Below are positions 9,071-17,411 of a DNA stretch of 64,000 nucleotides, one piece after another (positions within the stretch are counted from its first letter, which is position 1; every line of letters begins with the position of its first letter). The DNA lies in contig NZ_WURB01000002.1 in NCBI RefSeq assembly GCF_009830105.1, forward strand, positions 186,001-250,000. The letters are read 5' to 3'. Below the pieces are notes generated by a model that made no database searches, had not been told where the DNA came from, and worked only from the letters and a program-made list of their open reading frames with translations. The position numbers were made by a program, and so were the translations under genes. This DNA is from Microvirga makkahensis (lineage in GTDB: Bacteria; Pseudomonadota; Alphaproteobacteria; Rhizobiales; Beijerinckiaceae).

Positions 9071-10889
9071 CGACGAAATCCTCTCCGAGATAGGCCTCGA
9101 TCACTCGACGATCCTTCACCACGTCCTGCGGGTTGCCTTCGGCAATGACCCGACCGGAGTCGATCACCACGATCCGATCCGACAGGCTCATGATGGCCTG
9201 CATGTTATGCTCGATCGCGATCACAGTGACGCCGGTATCGCGGATGGCGCGGATGAGATTGACCATCTTCTGCGTGTCGGTCTGGCTCTGGCCCGCCATC
9301 ACCTCGTCGAGGAGAAGGATCGAGGGCTCCGTCGCCAGGGTTCGGGCGACCTCCAGGCGCTTCAGACCGCCGATGGGAAGGTTGCGGGCCTCCAGATCCT
9401 TGATGTCCTCAAGCCCCACCAGACGAGCGACGCGGAGCGCTGCCGCCCGTGCATCCTCCACTTTCGGATGGCGCATGAAAGCGCCGACCATGATGTTCTC
9501 AAGAACGGTCAGCTTGCCGAAGGGCTGCACGATCTGGAAGGTGCGTCCCACACCGAGACGGGCGAACTCGTCGGCGGAGGCCGGGCTCGTCATCGCCCCA
9601 TCCGGTCCGACGATGCCGATCGTACCGGCAGTCGGCTTCAGGAAGCCGGATATCTGGCTGAAGAGGGTCGTCTTGCCGGCCCCGTTCGGACCGATGATAC
9701 CCAGGATCTCGCCGCGCTTGAGCGTGATCGATACGTTGTCGGTCGCCGTCAGGCCGCCGAATTTCATGACGAGATTGCGCGCTTCCAGGATCGGCTTGCC
9801 CGTTTCGCCCGTAATCTGGCGCAGCGCCGGAGCCACCCGGTCCTCCCGCTGGCGTCCGCCGCCCGGAAGCCTGTCGACGAGCTTCATGAAGCGAGGCCCG
9901 AAGGTTCCGACGAGACCGGCCGGCAGCGTCAGGGTGATGATGATCAGGACCGTGCCGTAGACGAACCCGTGAAGGCCGTTGGCGGAGGCACCAAGCCAGC
10001 CGCGGGCCAGCTCCGCGATCGGAACCACCAGAACCGTGCCGAGCAGGGGGCCGAACACGGTCCCCAATCCACCGATGAGGGCGAACATAGCGATCTCGAT
10101 GGAGGTCGCTAGCGAGAACATCGTCGCGGGCTCGAGGAACGTCATGTACATGGCGTGGAATGAGCCAACGAGCGAGGTGAGCGCCGCCGAGATCATCACG
10201 GCCTTGAGCTTCACGCCGGTGTTGTTGACGCCTGCGGCCAGGGCCGCATCCTCACGCTCGCGCACGGCGGTCAGGTAGAAGCCCAACCGCGAGTTGCGGA
10301 TGGCCCAGGAGACGATCAGCGTCAGCAGAAGTAGGCCGAAGGCGATATAGAGATAGTTGATCTTGTTCTCGAAGATCATCCATGCCCAGCCGAGATTGAG
10401 CGGAACGATGAGTCCCGCCGCGCCGCCGGTCAGGCCGTTGAAGTGAATGGACAGGAGGCGCACGACCTCCAGGAACGCAATGGTCGCGAGGGAGAAGAAC
10501 GGCCCGCGCAGGCGGAAGCAGGGATATCCAATTCCGATGCCGACCAGCACCGACAAGGCCGCCCCCGCCCACATGCCCAGCCAGGGACTCAGGCCGACAT
10601 GCTGGATCAGGAGGGCTGTCGTGTAGGCTCCGATGCCGTAGAACACCGTGTGGCCGAGTGACAACTGGCCTGCATATCCGCCGACGATGTTCCAGGCCGT
10701 CGACAACGCGCCGAAGATGCAAATCGTCACGAAGACGTGGACCACGAACGTCGAGTCGATCAGCACCGGCACGATGAGAAGCATCGAGAGGGCGATGAGC
10801 GCGCAGTAGACACGGGGGTTCGTGAGGCGGGACAGCAAGCCCGCGTTTCGCTGACTCGTCTCCGCTGGGGCAATGACTTTAGCGGTCAT
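9054..10889 (-). CDS. LivM-LivG fusion: permease and ATP-binding protein of LIV-type ABC transporter
   Basis: A 611-residue fusion. Residues 1 to about 320 are a LivM-type permease with about nine hydrophobic segments and the family turn GGYAGQLSLGHTVFYGIGAY. After a linker, residues about 365-605 are a LivG-type ATPase with Walker A GPNGAGKTT at about 397-405 and Walker B LLLDEVMAG. LivG usually reads LSYG at the signature; here it is NLPIGGLKRLEVAR, a degenerate signature. The ATG follows CGGAG at good spacing and sits three bases after livH. Permease-ATPase fusions of this kind are known in alphaproteobacteria. The fusion fixes one LivM per LivG in the complex. Confidence 0.92.
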   Translation of the reverse strand: MTAKVIAPAETSQRNAGLLSRLTNPRVYCALIALSMLLIVPVLIDSTFVVHVFVTICIFGALSTAWNIVGGYAGQLSLGHTVFYGIGAYTTALLIQHVGLSPWLGMWAGAALSVLVGIGIGYPCFRLRGPFFSLATIAFLEVVRLLSIHFNGLTGGAAGLIVPLNLGWAWMIFENKINYLYIAFGLLLLTLIVSWAIRNSRLGFYLTAVREREDAALAAGVNNTGVKLKAVMISAALTSLVGSFHAMYMTFLEPATMFSLATSIEIAMFALIGGLGTVFGPLLGTVLVVPIAELARGWLGASANGLHGFVYGTVLIIITLTLPAGLVGTFGPRFMKLVDRLPGGGRQREDRVAPALRQITGETGKPILEARNLVMKFGGLTATDNVSITLKRGEILGIIGPNGAGKTTLFSQISGFLKPTAGTIGIVGPDGAMTSPASADEFARLGVGRTFQIVQPFGKLTVLENIMVGAFMRHPKVEDARAAALRVARLVGLEDIKDLEARNLPIGGLKRLEVARTLATEPSILLLDEVMAGQSQTDTQKMVNLIRAIRDTGVTVIAIEHNMQAIMSLSDRIVVIDSGRVIAEGNPQDVVKDRRVIEAYLGEDFVDAQGI

Positions 10890-10892
10890 GGA

Positions 10893-11765
10893 TCACTCCG
10901 TGCCTCGGCCGAACCCGAAGAGGCCCGTCGGCTTGAAGATCAGGATGAGGATGAAGATCGCGAAATAGACGACCTCCTTGAGGTCCGGCGCGATGTAGTA
11001 GCCGGAGAGGCTGTCCACGATGCCGATGATCAGGGCGCCCACGAAGGCCCCGTAGATGCTGCGCATGCCACCCAGCACCACGATCACGAAGGCCGTGAGC
11101 ACGAAGTATGTTCCGATCGTCGGAGTGACCGGATAGAGCGGGATCAGGAGTGCACTCGCCAGGCCGACGCAGGCTGCGCCGAGGCCGAAGGTGATGACGT
11201 AGATCCGGTCGACCCTGACCCCCATGAGCAGGGCCGCGTTCCGGTTCTGAGCCGTGGCGCGGATCGCCCGCCCGAGGGCTGTCGTCTGCATGAAGAAGTG
11301 CAGCCCGGCCACGAGGGCGACGGCGCAAGCGAACATGATGATCTGGCCGACCAGCATGGTGTATCCGCCCGCGGAAACGGCCTGCCGTGCGCTCGGAACG
11401 GTCAGTGAGTAAAGATCCGCGCCGAAGACCAGGAGCGCGAGATTCACGAGAGCGGTCGATAATCCGACCGTTGCGAAAATCTGGATGTGCTCGTCAGCGC
11501 CAAGAAGCGGCTGGATGACGAAGCGCTGCACCAGCGCTCCGAACACGAACAGAAGGATGACGACCGGAACGATCGAAACATAGGGGTTCAGCCCCAGGTG
11601 AGCTCCAAGGAGGTAGACGGCATACATGCCGATCATCAGGAACTCGCCATGGGCGAAATTGACGACCCGGACGATTCCGAAGATCAGGGTGAGGCCGACG
11701 CTGATGATGGCATACATGCTGCCGAGCAGAATGCCATTGAGTAATAGCTGTATGAGGACGTCCAT
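10893..11765 (-). CDS. livH: LIV-type ABC transporter permease LivH
   Basis: Inner-membrane permease of 290 residues with about eight hydrophobic segments, starting MDVLIQLLLNGILLGSMYAI, the standard LivH N-terminus. The family loop GIVRVVNFAHGEFLMIGMY is clear. I placed the start at 11765, where GGAG lies upstream; the frame stays open for 30 further codons but that extension is not family-like. It sits between the binding-protein gene (with a hairpin in the gap) and the LivM-LivG fusion, and forms the channel with the LivM half of that fusion. Confidence 0.93.
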   Translation of the reverse strand: MDVLIQLLLNGILLGSMYAIISVGLTLIFGIVRVVNFAHGEFLMIGMYAVYLLGAHLGLNPYVSIVPVVILLFVFGALVQRFVIQPLLGADEHIQIFATVGLSTALVNLALLVFGADLYSLTVPSARQAVSAGGYTMLVGQIIMFACAVALVAGLHFFMQTTALGRAIRATAQNRNAALLMGVRVDRIYVITFGLGAACVGLASALLIPLYPVTPTIGTYFVLTAFVIVVLGGMRSIYGAFVGALIIGIVDSLSGYYIAPDLKEVVYFAIFILILIFKPTGLFGFGRGTE

Positions 11766-11818
11766 CGACGGGCTCCGGGACGCAGACAGGAAAAGCGAGG
11801 GGACGTTAAAGACGGCCC

Positions 11819-11837
11819 CCGGGGCGCGCTGCCCCGG
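11819..11837 (-). terminator. GC hairpin between livK and livH (attenuator-like)
   Basis: Seven-base perfect stem CCGGGGC / GCCCCGG with a five-base loop, 23 bases after the livK stop. There is no clear U-tract. It probably stabilises the 3' end of the livK message or terminates part of transcription, giving more binding protein than permease. Equivalent hairpins occur at the other two LIV loci in this window. Confidence 0.5.
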
Positions 11838-11859
11838 AGGTCGCAAGCGCTGCATGGGG

Positions 11860-13074
11860 TCAGTTCGTGCCGACGCCGGTCTTCATCTTGGCCACGGCGG
11901 CTTCCGGCGGGAACACGGTCACGAGCTCGCCGCCCTGCCATTGCATGAGGAACGGGCTGACGCGGGTATTCTGACCCTTCTCGTCGAACTTCACGCCCCA
12001 GCCGGTCGCCGTCTTGCCCATCGGGATGTCGACCTTCAGGAGGGCCTCGCGGATGCTGTCGGCCTTCAGGTCCTTGGAGGCGGCCATGGCGTCGAGGAAG
12101 ACGTTCGCGCCCATGTAGTTCGTGAGGCTGTGGCCGGAACGCGGCGGGATGCCGTACTTCGCCTGGTACTTCTTCACGAATTCGTCGATGCCGGGAGCGG
12201 CCTGGGGATTCGTACGATATTGCGGGAAGTCGACGTTGAGCGCGCCTTCGATGTTCTCGTTGCCGACGGCCTGCGCCGTGTCACGAGTGGAGTAGCCGCC
12301 GCCGGCGCCGATCACGGCCTTCGGCTTGAAGCCCTGGTCCTTCATCTGGCGGAAGAAAAGAACCGTATCGTTCTGGTACGACGTCTGCAGGACCACGTCG
12401 ACATTCGCCGACTTGAGGCGCAGGATCACCGGCGTCAGGTCAACCGACTTCGCGGAATAGGGTAGCGTTTCGACGACGTTCAGGCCCTTTTCCTTGGCGC
12501 GCGCCTGCTGGAAGCTCGACACGGTCTGGCCGTAGAGGGAATCCTCGTGGATGATGCCGATCTTGAGGTCCTTCGGCTGAACGTTGAGAGCAGGAGCCAC
12601 GGCCTCGATAACCGAATCCACCATCCGGTTGGCGAAATCCTTGGAGGTCGGGTTCGTGCGGAAGACGTATTTCAGGCCGCGCTCCGTGATGGGATCGGAG
12701 ATCGCACCGAGCTCGAAATACGGAACGCCGGCCAGCTGCGCGACCTGCGTCGCGGCAAGCGCCAGCGAGGACGAGTAGGTTCCGAAGATCACCGAGACCT
12801 TATCGACCGAGGTCAGGCGGCGCGCCTCGCCGACGGCCTGGTTGGGATCGACCGCGTCGCCGCGAACCAGTTCAATCTTCTTGCCGTTGAGGCCGCCTGC
12901 AGCGTTGCGCTCTTCGACAGCGATCTCAAGGCCACGGAAGCTCTCATCGCCCAGAAGGGCAAGGCCACCAGAAAAGGGGTAAAGCGCTCCGACCTTGACG
13001 GTCTGCTGAGCGTAGGCCTGAGACGCGCTCAGCGCCAACCCGGCGGCCAGAGCCGCCTTCATCAATAACTTCAT
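11860..13074 (-). CDS. LIV-type ABC transporter periplasmic substrate-binding protein
   Basis: Periplasmic binding protein of the Peripla_BP_6 (LivK) family, 404 residues. A Sec signal peptide is obvious (MKLLMKAALAAGLALSASQAYAQ, cleavage after AYA). The mature N-terminus reads VKVGALYPFSGGLALLGDES, the usual start of the first lobe. AGGGAGGAAACG just before the ATG is a strong ribosome binding site, in keeping with high expression. First gene of the leftward operon; its promoter must lie in the 210-base gap shared with the divergent quinone oxidoreductase gene. The ligand is unknown. Aliphatic amino acid, aromatic acid or amide ligands are all possible in this family. Confidence 0.93.
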   Translation of the reverse strand: MKLLMKAALAAGLALSASQAYAQQTVKVGALYPFSGGLALLGDESFRGLEIAVEERNAAGGLNGKKIELVRGDAVDPNQAVGEARRLTSVDKVSVIFGTYSSSLALAATQVAQLAGVPYFELGAISDPITERGLKYVFRTNPTSKDFANRMVDSVIEAVAPALNVQPKDLKIGIIHEDSLYGQTVSSFQQARAKEKGLNVVETLPYSAKSVDLTPVILRLKSANVDVVLQTSYQNDTVLFFRQMKDQGFKPKAVIGAGGGYSTRDTAQAVGNENIEGALNVDFPQYRTNPQAAPGIDEFVKKYQAKYGIPPRSGHSLTNYMGANVFLDAMAASKDLKADSIREALLKVDIPMGKTATGWGVKFDEKGQNTRVSPFLMQWQGGELVTVFPPEAAVAKMKTGVGTN

Positions 13075-13184
13075 CGTTTCCTCCCTGAAGCCTCCTGTTC
13101 CCGGCGGCTTCTTCCGAGCAGCGCCGACGGCACGGCACGACCGGCCCTGTTCGTTCGGCGAGGGAGATTGTGCAGATAACCAAG

Positions 13185-13195
13185 TTGCCTGACAA
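13185..13195. promoter_or_regulatory. Candidate GntR/FadR operator in divergent promoter region
   Basis: TTGCCTGACAA is an 11-base near-palindrome (reverse complement TTGTCAGGCAA, one mismatched pair) of the TTGTNNNACAA type often bound by FadR-subgroup GntR regulators. It lies between livK (leftward) and the quinone oxidoreductase operon (rightward) that ends in a GntR gene, where such a regulator would control both transcripts. Inferred from position and shape only. Confidence 0.35.
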
Positions 13196-13284
13196 GTAGG
13201 AAATTGCTAATCCTTAGGTCGAGCAGGATGGACGGGACCAACCGCCCACAGGAAGCTGCCCCACAGCAGGAGGAAACTCGCATA

Positions 13285-14286
13285 ATGGCTATTCCCGAGA
13301 CCATGCGGCAAGTCCGCTTCGAAGGCGCAGGCGGACCGGAGGTCATTCGCCTGGAGACCGCACCGATTCCGCAGCCCGGTTCTGGCCAGGTGCTCATCGA
13401 GGTCGCAGCCGCCGGCGTCAATCGTCCAGACTGTCTCCAGCGGGCGGGAGGATACCCCCCTCCCCCTGGCGCAACGGACGTGCCGGGCCTCGAAGTCTCA
13501 GGGCGCATCGTCGCCGTCGGCGACGGCGTGAGCAGCCTCAGGGTGGGCGACGAAGTCTGCTCCCTGGTCGCAAGCGGCGGCTATGCGGAATATTGCGTAG
13601 CGGATGAAGCTCTCTGCCTTCCTGTTCCGGGACCCTTGTCATTGCTGGAAGCCGCCGGAGTCCCCGAGACCTACTTCACGGTTTACGACAACGTCTTCAC
13701 CCGCGGTCGCCTCGCGGCAGGGGACACTCTCCTCGTGCACGGCGGATCGAGCGGGATCGGTTCCACGGCGATCCAGCTCGCCAAGCAGGCCGGAGCCATT
13801 GTCTACGCGACCGCAGGCTCGCCCGAGAAATGCGACTTCTGCCGCTCGCTCGGCGCCGACGTCGCGATCGACTACCGCTCGCAGGATTTCACCGAGGAGG
13901 TCAGGCGCCTCACCAGGGAACGTGGCGTCGACGTGATTCTGGACATGGTTGGCGGCCCCTACATCGCGCGCAACATCTCGGTGCTGGCGATCGAAGGCCG
14001 CCTGGTCCAGATCGCATTCCTGCAGTCGAGCAAGGTCGAGATCGACTTCATGCCCGTCATGCTGCGCCGCCTAACGATCACGGGCTCGACCTTGCGGCCG
14101 CGCTCTGTTGCGCTGAAGGCCGAGATCGCCGAGGCCTTGCGGCGGAACGTGTGGCCTCTTCTCGAGAAGGGGGCCGTCCGCCCCGTGATCCACGCAACCT
14201 TCCCGCTGGAGCAGGCCCGCGAGGCCCACGAGCTGATGGAGTCGAGCGCGCACCAGGGGAAGATCATGCTGGAGATCCGCAAATGA
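13285..14286 (+). CDS. NAD(P)H quinone oxidoreductase / zinc-independent alcohol dehydrogenase family (PIG3-like)
   Basis: Medium-chain dehydrogenase/reductase of 333 residues in the quinone oxidoreductase branch. The N-terminus MRQVRFEGAGGPEVIRLE and the stretch AAAGVNRPDCLQRAGGYPPPPG match the PIG3/QOR group, and the NADPH loop is HGGSSGIGSTAIQLAK. No structural zinc cysteine cluster is visible. AGGAGG eleven bases upstream supports the ATG at 13285. First gene of the rightward operon, coupled by ATGA overlap to the next SDR. It may reduce an enone or quinone-like intermediate of the pathway encoded in the opposite direction. Confidence 0.88.
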   Translation: MAIPETMRQVRFEGAGGPEVIRLETAPIPQPGSGQVLIEVAAAGVNRPDCLQRAGGYPPPPGATDVPGLEVSGRIVAVGDGVSSLRVGDEVCSLVASGGYAEYCVADEALCLPVPGPLSLLEAAGVPETYFTVYDNVFTRGRLAAGDTLLVHGGSSGIGSTAIQLAKQAGAIVYATAGSPEKCDFCRSLGADVAIDYRSQDFTEEVRRLTRERGVDVILDMVGGPYIARNISVLAIEGRLVQIAFLQSSKVEIDFMPVMLRRLTITGSTLRPRSVALKAEIAEALRRNVWPLLEKGAVRPVIHATFPLEQAREAHELMESSAHQGKIMLEIRK

Positions 14287-15053
14287 GTTCGCATGCCGGT
14301 TGCGTCGCTCTGATCACCGGTGCCGGCCGCGGCATCGGGCGAGCCGTTGCGGATGCTCACGCAGCTGCAGGCGCCCGCGTCGCCTATGTCGATCACGACC
14401 TTGCCCTCGCGGAGGACGCTGCATCGGCGGCCCGCCAACGCGGTTACGAGGCGATGGCTCTTTCAGCCGATGTTGCGGACGAGGAGGCGGTCGCCCTCGC
14501 CTGCCGCCGTGCGGCGGAAGCGCTCGGGACCATCGACATCCTCGTCAACAATGCCGGCATCTCGCCCAAGACGGGACCGGATGGAAAGCGGGCGAACGCA
14601 TGGGAGATGAGTCCTGCGGAATGGCGGCGCGTCATCGACGTCAACCTTACGGGAGCATTCAACGGCATGCGTGCCGTCGTGCCGGGCATGCGCGAGATCG
14701 GCCGAGGCCGCATCGTCAGCATGTCGTCGGTGGCGGGAAGGACCTATTGCGACATCGTCGGCGTCCATTATGCCGCCTCCAAGGCAGCTCTGATCGGCTT
14801 CACGAAGCATCTGGCAGGGGAGCTCGGCCCCTACGGCATCACGATCAATGCCGTCGCTCCGGGCCGCATCGATACGCCCCTGGTGCGCGGAACCGCTCCG
14901 GAAGCCAATGAGGCGGCGCGTCTCGCGACTCCGCTGCGCCGGCTCGGAAGCCCCGAGGACGTTGCCAACATGTGCCTGTTCCTCACCTCCGATGCTGCCG
15001 CCTTCGTGACCGGACAAGTCTGTGACGTGGCAGGCGGCTGGCTGATGACCTGA
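14283..15053 (+). CDS. Short-chain dehydrogenase/reductase (SDR), FabG-like
   Basis: Classical SDR of 256 residues: cofactor motif TGAGRGIG, acidic residue after beta-2 (YVDHD), NNAG motif (VNNAGIS), catalytic Ser in SMSSVAG and YxxxK in HYAASKAA, and a C-terminal VTGQVCDVAGGW. The start ATG overlaps the preceding stop codon (ATGA). It probably oxidises or reduces a secondary alcohol or ketone in the pathway controlled by the GntR regulator downstream. Substrate unknown. Confidence 0.9.
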   Translation: MSSHAGCVALITGAGRGIGRAVADAHAAAGARVAYVDHDLALAEDAASAARQRGYEAMALSADVADEEAVALACRRAAEALGTIDILVNNAGISPKTGPDGKRANAWEMSPAEWRRVIDVNLTGAFNGMRAVVPGMREIGRGRIVSMSSVAGRTYCDIVGVHYAASKAALIGFTKHLAGELGPYGITINAVAPGRIDTPLVRGTAPEANEAARLATPLRRLGSPEDVANMCLFLTSDAAAFVTGQVCDVAGGWLMT

Positions 15054-15071
15054 GGAGGTCGCTGACGGACC

Positions 15072-15812
15072 ATGTTGGATTTCAACGGCAAGACCCTTTT
15101 CCTCACCGGAGCGAACGGCAGCATCAGCCGCGCGATCGCGCGGCTCTTCTTCGATCTCGGCGCGTCCTGCGTGCTGACGGATCTCGACGAGGCCGGCGTC
15201 CAGAGCTTCGCTCGCGAGCTCGACCCGGCGGGCCGACGCGCGGTGGGGCTTCGGCAGGACGCCGCCAGTTCCAGCGATGCGGATGGCGCTCTGGCTGTCG
15301 CTAGGGACAAGTTCGGCACCATCGACTGTGTCGTCACCAGCGCGGGCCTCTACCGGGACCAGATGGTCCATGACATGACCGACGAGCAATGGCGGCAATC
15401 GATCGACGTCAATCTCTCGGGCGTGTTCTATACCTGCCGCGCCGCCATTCCGCTCCTGGCCGACGGCGCCGCGATCGTGAACATCGCGTCCATGGCCGGA
15501 CATAAGGGCAGCTACATGCACTCGCATTACGCGGCCGCCAAGGGGGCCGTGCTGACGTTCTCGCGTTCGCTCGCCCTCGAGCTTGCACCGCGTGTCCGAG
15601 TGAACGCGGTTTCGCCGGGCCTCATCGAGGGGCCGATGGTGCAGCCGCTTCTCCGCGCACGCGGCCCGGCGCTGATCGAACAAACCCCGCTCAAACGCCT
15701 CGGTACGCCTGAGGAGGTTGCGCGCACTGTCGCCTTCCTGTGCTCGGACTGGGCCAGCTTCATCACAGGCGAAACCGTGCACGTGAACGGCGGCCTCTAC
15801 ATAGGAAGCTGA
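15072..15812 (+). CDS. Short-chain dehydrogenase/reductase (SDR) with altered glycine motif
   Basis: SDR of 246 residues with the Ser in NIASMAG and YxxxK in HYAAAKG, and a normal C-terminus (ITGETVHVNGGLYIGS). The cofactor loop reads TGANGSIS rather than TGxxxGIG: the third glycine is a serine. The NNAG motif is also changed (VTSAGLY). Ribosome binding site GAGGAGG lies unusually far (about 14 bases) from the ATG. It is co-transcribed with the SDR upstream and the GntR gene downstream. Probably an active dehydrogenase with a shifted pyrophosphate loop, but reduced activity is possible. Confidence 0.85.
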   Translation: MLDFNGKTLFLTGANGSISRAIARLFFDLGASCVLTDLDEAGVQSFARELDPAGRRAVGLRQDAASSSDADGALAVARDKFGTIDCVVTSAGLYRDQMVHDMTDEQWRQSIDVNLSGVFYTCRAAIPLLADGAAIVNIASMAGHKGSYMHSHYAAAKGAVLTFSRSLALELAPRVRVNAVSPGLIEGPMVQPLLRARGPALIEQTPLKRLGTPEEVARTVAFLCSDWASFITGETVHVNGGLYIGS

Positions 15813-15817
15813 GAACG

Positions 15818-16570
15818 ATGAGCAGAACGGCCAAACCACCGGAGCAGCGCTCGACGGCACCATCCCGGGACATCATCGGGCGGGGGCCGTCCCTGGCCGA
15901 TACGCTGGCCCTGCGCCTGAAGGACGAGATCGTCTCGGGCCGTCTGCGTCCCGGCGAGAAGCTGGCGACGGAGCAACAGATTTCCGAAACCTACGGTGTC
16001 AGCCGCCCCACGGTCCGCGAGGCGATCGGGCGCCTGAAGCACGACGGGCTGGTGATCACCCGTCAAGGCGCCGGCGCATTCGTTGCCGATCCAGGCGCCG
16101 TCTCGGTCTTCCGCCTCGACATCGCAGATTTTTCGAACAGAGAGGAAATCCGCAATATCGTCGAACTCCTCATGGCGGTCGAGGCAACCGCCACCGAGCA
16201 CGCCGCCGTGCGCAGGACGAAGGGGGAACTGAAGGCCATCGAGGCTCAGTTGCGCGCCATGCAGGCGGCGGTGGATCGCGGAGAAACGGGCGTCGACGAG
16301 GACGTTGCCTTTCATCGATCCATTGTCGAGGCGACTGGCAACCCCTTCTTCCGGGACTTGTCCGATTTTCTCGACCGGCGCGTGCGCAACTTCATTCGCA
16401 CGGCTCGTTCGAACACGGCGCGCATTGGAGGCATGGCACAGGCTGTTCAAGCCGAGCACCAAGCCATCTTTGACGCGATCGTCAGAAAGGACGCCGCAGC
16501 AGCGCGCGCCGCCGCCGAAAATCATCTGCGGAACGCGGCGTCCAGGCTTGCCCTCTATCTCGAACGATAG
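15818..16570 (+). CDS. GntR-family regulator, FadR subgroup (FCD domain)
   Basis: Transcription factor of 250 residues. The N-terminal winged helix-turn-helix shows the GntR pattern (LRPGEKLATEQQISETYGVSRPTVREAIGRL is spread over residues about 45-78). The C-terminal helical FCD domain carries the metal/effector histidines around HRSIVEATGNPFF. It usually represses catabolic operons and is released by a pathway acid. The ATG at 15818 follows GGAAGCTGAG; the open frame extends upstream into the SDR gene but without family similarity. It closes the rightward operon and is a good candidate to control both arms of the 1-16570 cluster. Confidence 0.9.
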   Translation: MSRTAKPPEQRSTAPSRDIIGRGPSLADTLALRLKDEIVSGRLRPGEKLATEQQISETYGVSRPTVREAIGRLKHDGLVITRQGAGAFVADPGAVSVFRLDIADFSNREEIRNIVELLMAVEATATEHAAVRRTKGELKAIEAQLRAMQAAVDRGETGVDEDVAFHRSIVEATGNPFFRDLSDFLDRRVRNFIRTARSNTARIGGMAQAVQAEHQAIFDAIVRKDAAAARAAAENHLRNAASRLALYLER

Positions 16571-16851
16571 GCGCTTGAGTGGCGAAGCTCATCCCTTGCC
16601 AGAGGGGCGCTCTCTCGGCTCATGCCGATCAGGGGACCGTCGGTCGCATCGGGTTGAGGAAAGGGGGCAATGTTAGCGATCTCGTTCCTGGCGTATCGCT
16701 CTCGCATCTCGATTCCGGCAGGTTCGTCACCCGCGTCGACACGCCGCCTACACCAATCTAGCCTCACCCGCCTTCCGCCATGGCTCGACAGACGAGGCTC
16801 GTGCTCCTTCCGGGGAGGAGAGCATTCCCCTCCACGGCGCGCGGGTCGTGA

Positions 16852-17145
16852 TCAATGATCGTCCTCCGGGAGCGATCCCTGGAACTGCGCACGCAATTCC
16901 TCCGCCGCTTCTTGGAGAGGCAGGCGTATTTCCTGATGACGGGAAACGATGCTCTGCCTGACGAACTCCTTGAGGTCCTCCTCAGCGCCGCTCTTGTCCA
17001 GTCTTTCCAGTTCGCGAGCCGTTCGCGCGTCCATGCACTCCAGAGCGTTCAAGAGATCATGAAATCTCTCCTTAGTCTCTGGCGCAATCACGGGCGAATA
17101 GGTGCTCGCCTCGTTCTTCGCTCGCAGCTTTGCACTATATTTCAT
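16852..17145 (-). CDS. Small hypothetical protein (97 aa)
   Basis: I do not recognise the family. The protein is charged and mostly helical (MKYSAKLRAKNEASTYSPV at the start; Glu/Lys/Arg-rich later; ends LPEDDH), with no signal peptide or membrane segment. AGGGA six to seven bases before the ATG at 17145 is a good ribosome binding site, and the codon use looks like that of real genes. The opposite strand is also open here but lacks comparable signals. It stands alone between the GntR gene and the tct operon. The 281 bases between 16570 and this gene show nothing recognisable. Confidence 0.55.
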   Translation of the reverse strand: MKYSAKLRAKNEASTYSPVIAPETKERFHDLLNALECMDARTARELERLDKSGAEEDLKEFVRQSIVSRHQEIRLPLQEAAEELRAQFQGSLPEDDH

Positions 17146-17411
17146 GGCGTTCCCTGTAGAGTTATAGGCTGATGGAACACGCCTATATGGACCGGGTAAT
17201 ATTTGGGCACGCTTCGCGATTGGCGGCAATGCTGTCCTGACATGCTACTACTTCATGGTTATTCCATGAGGAGGCCGACTTCTGCGCTCCGCGACCGGGC
17301 GAGCCGTCCACCCGTTCAGCCCCCTGGTTGCCGGAACGGCCCTGCAACCCCATCAAGGTGATCATCAGGGCATCCGTCTGCATCCATGGATCCCGGTTCG
17401 GGACAGGCCTT

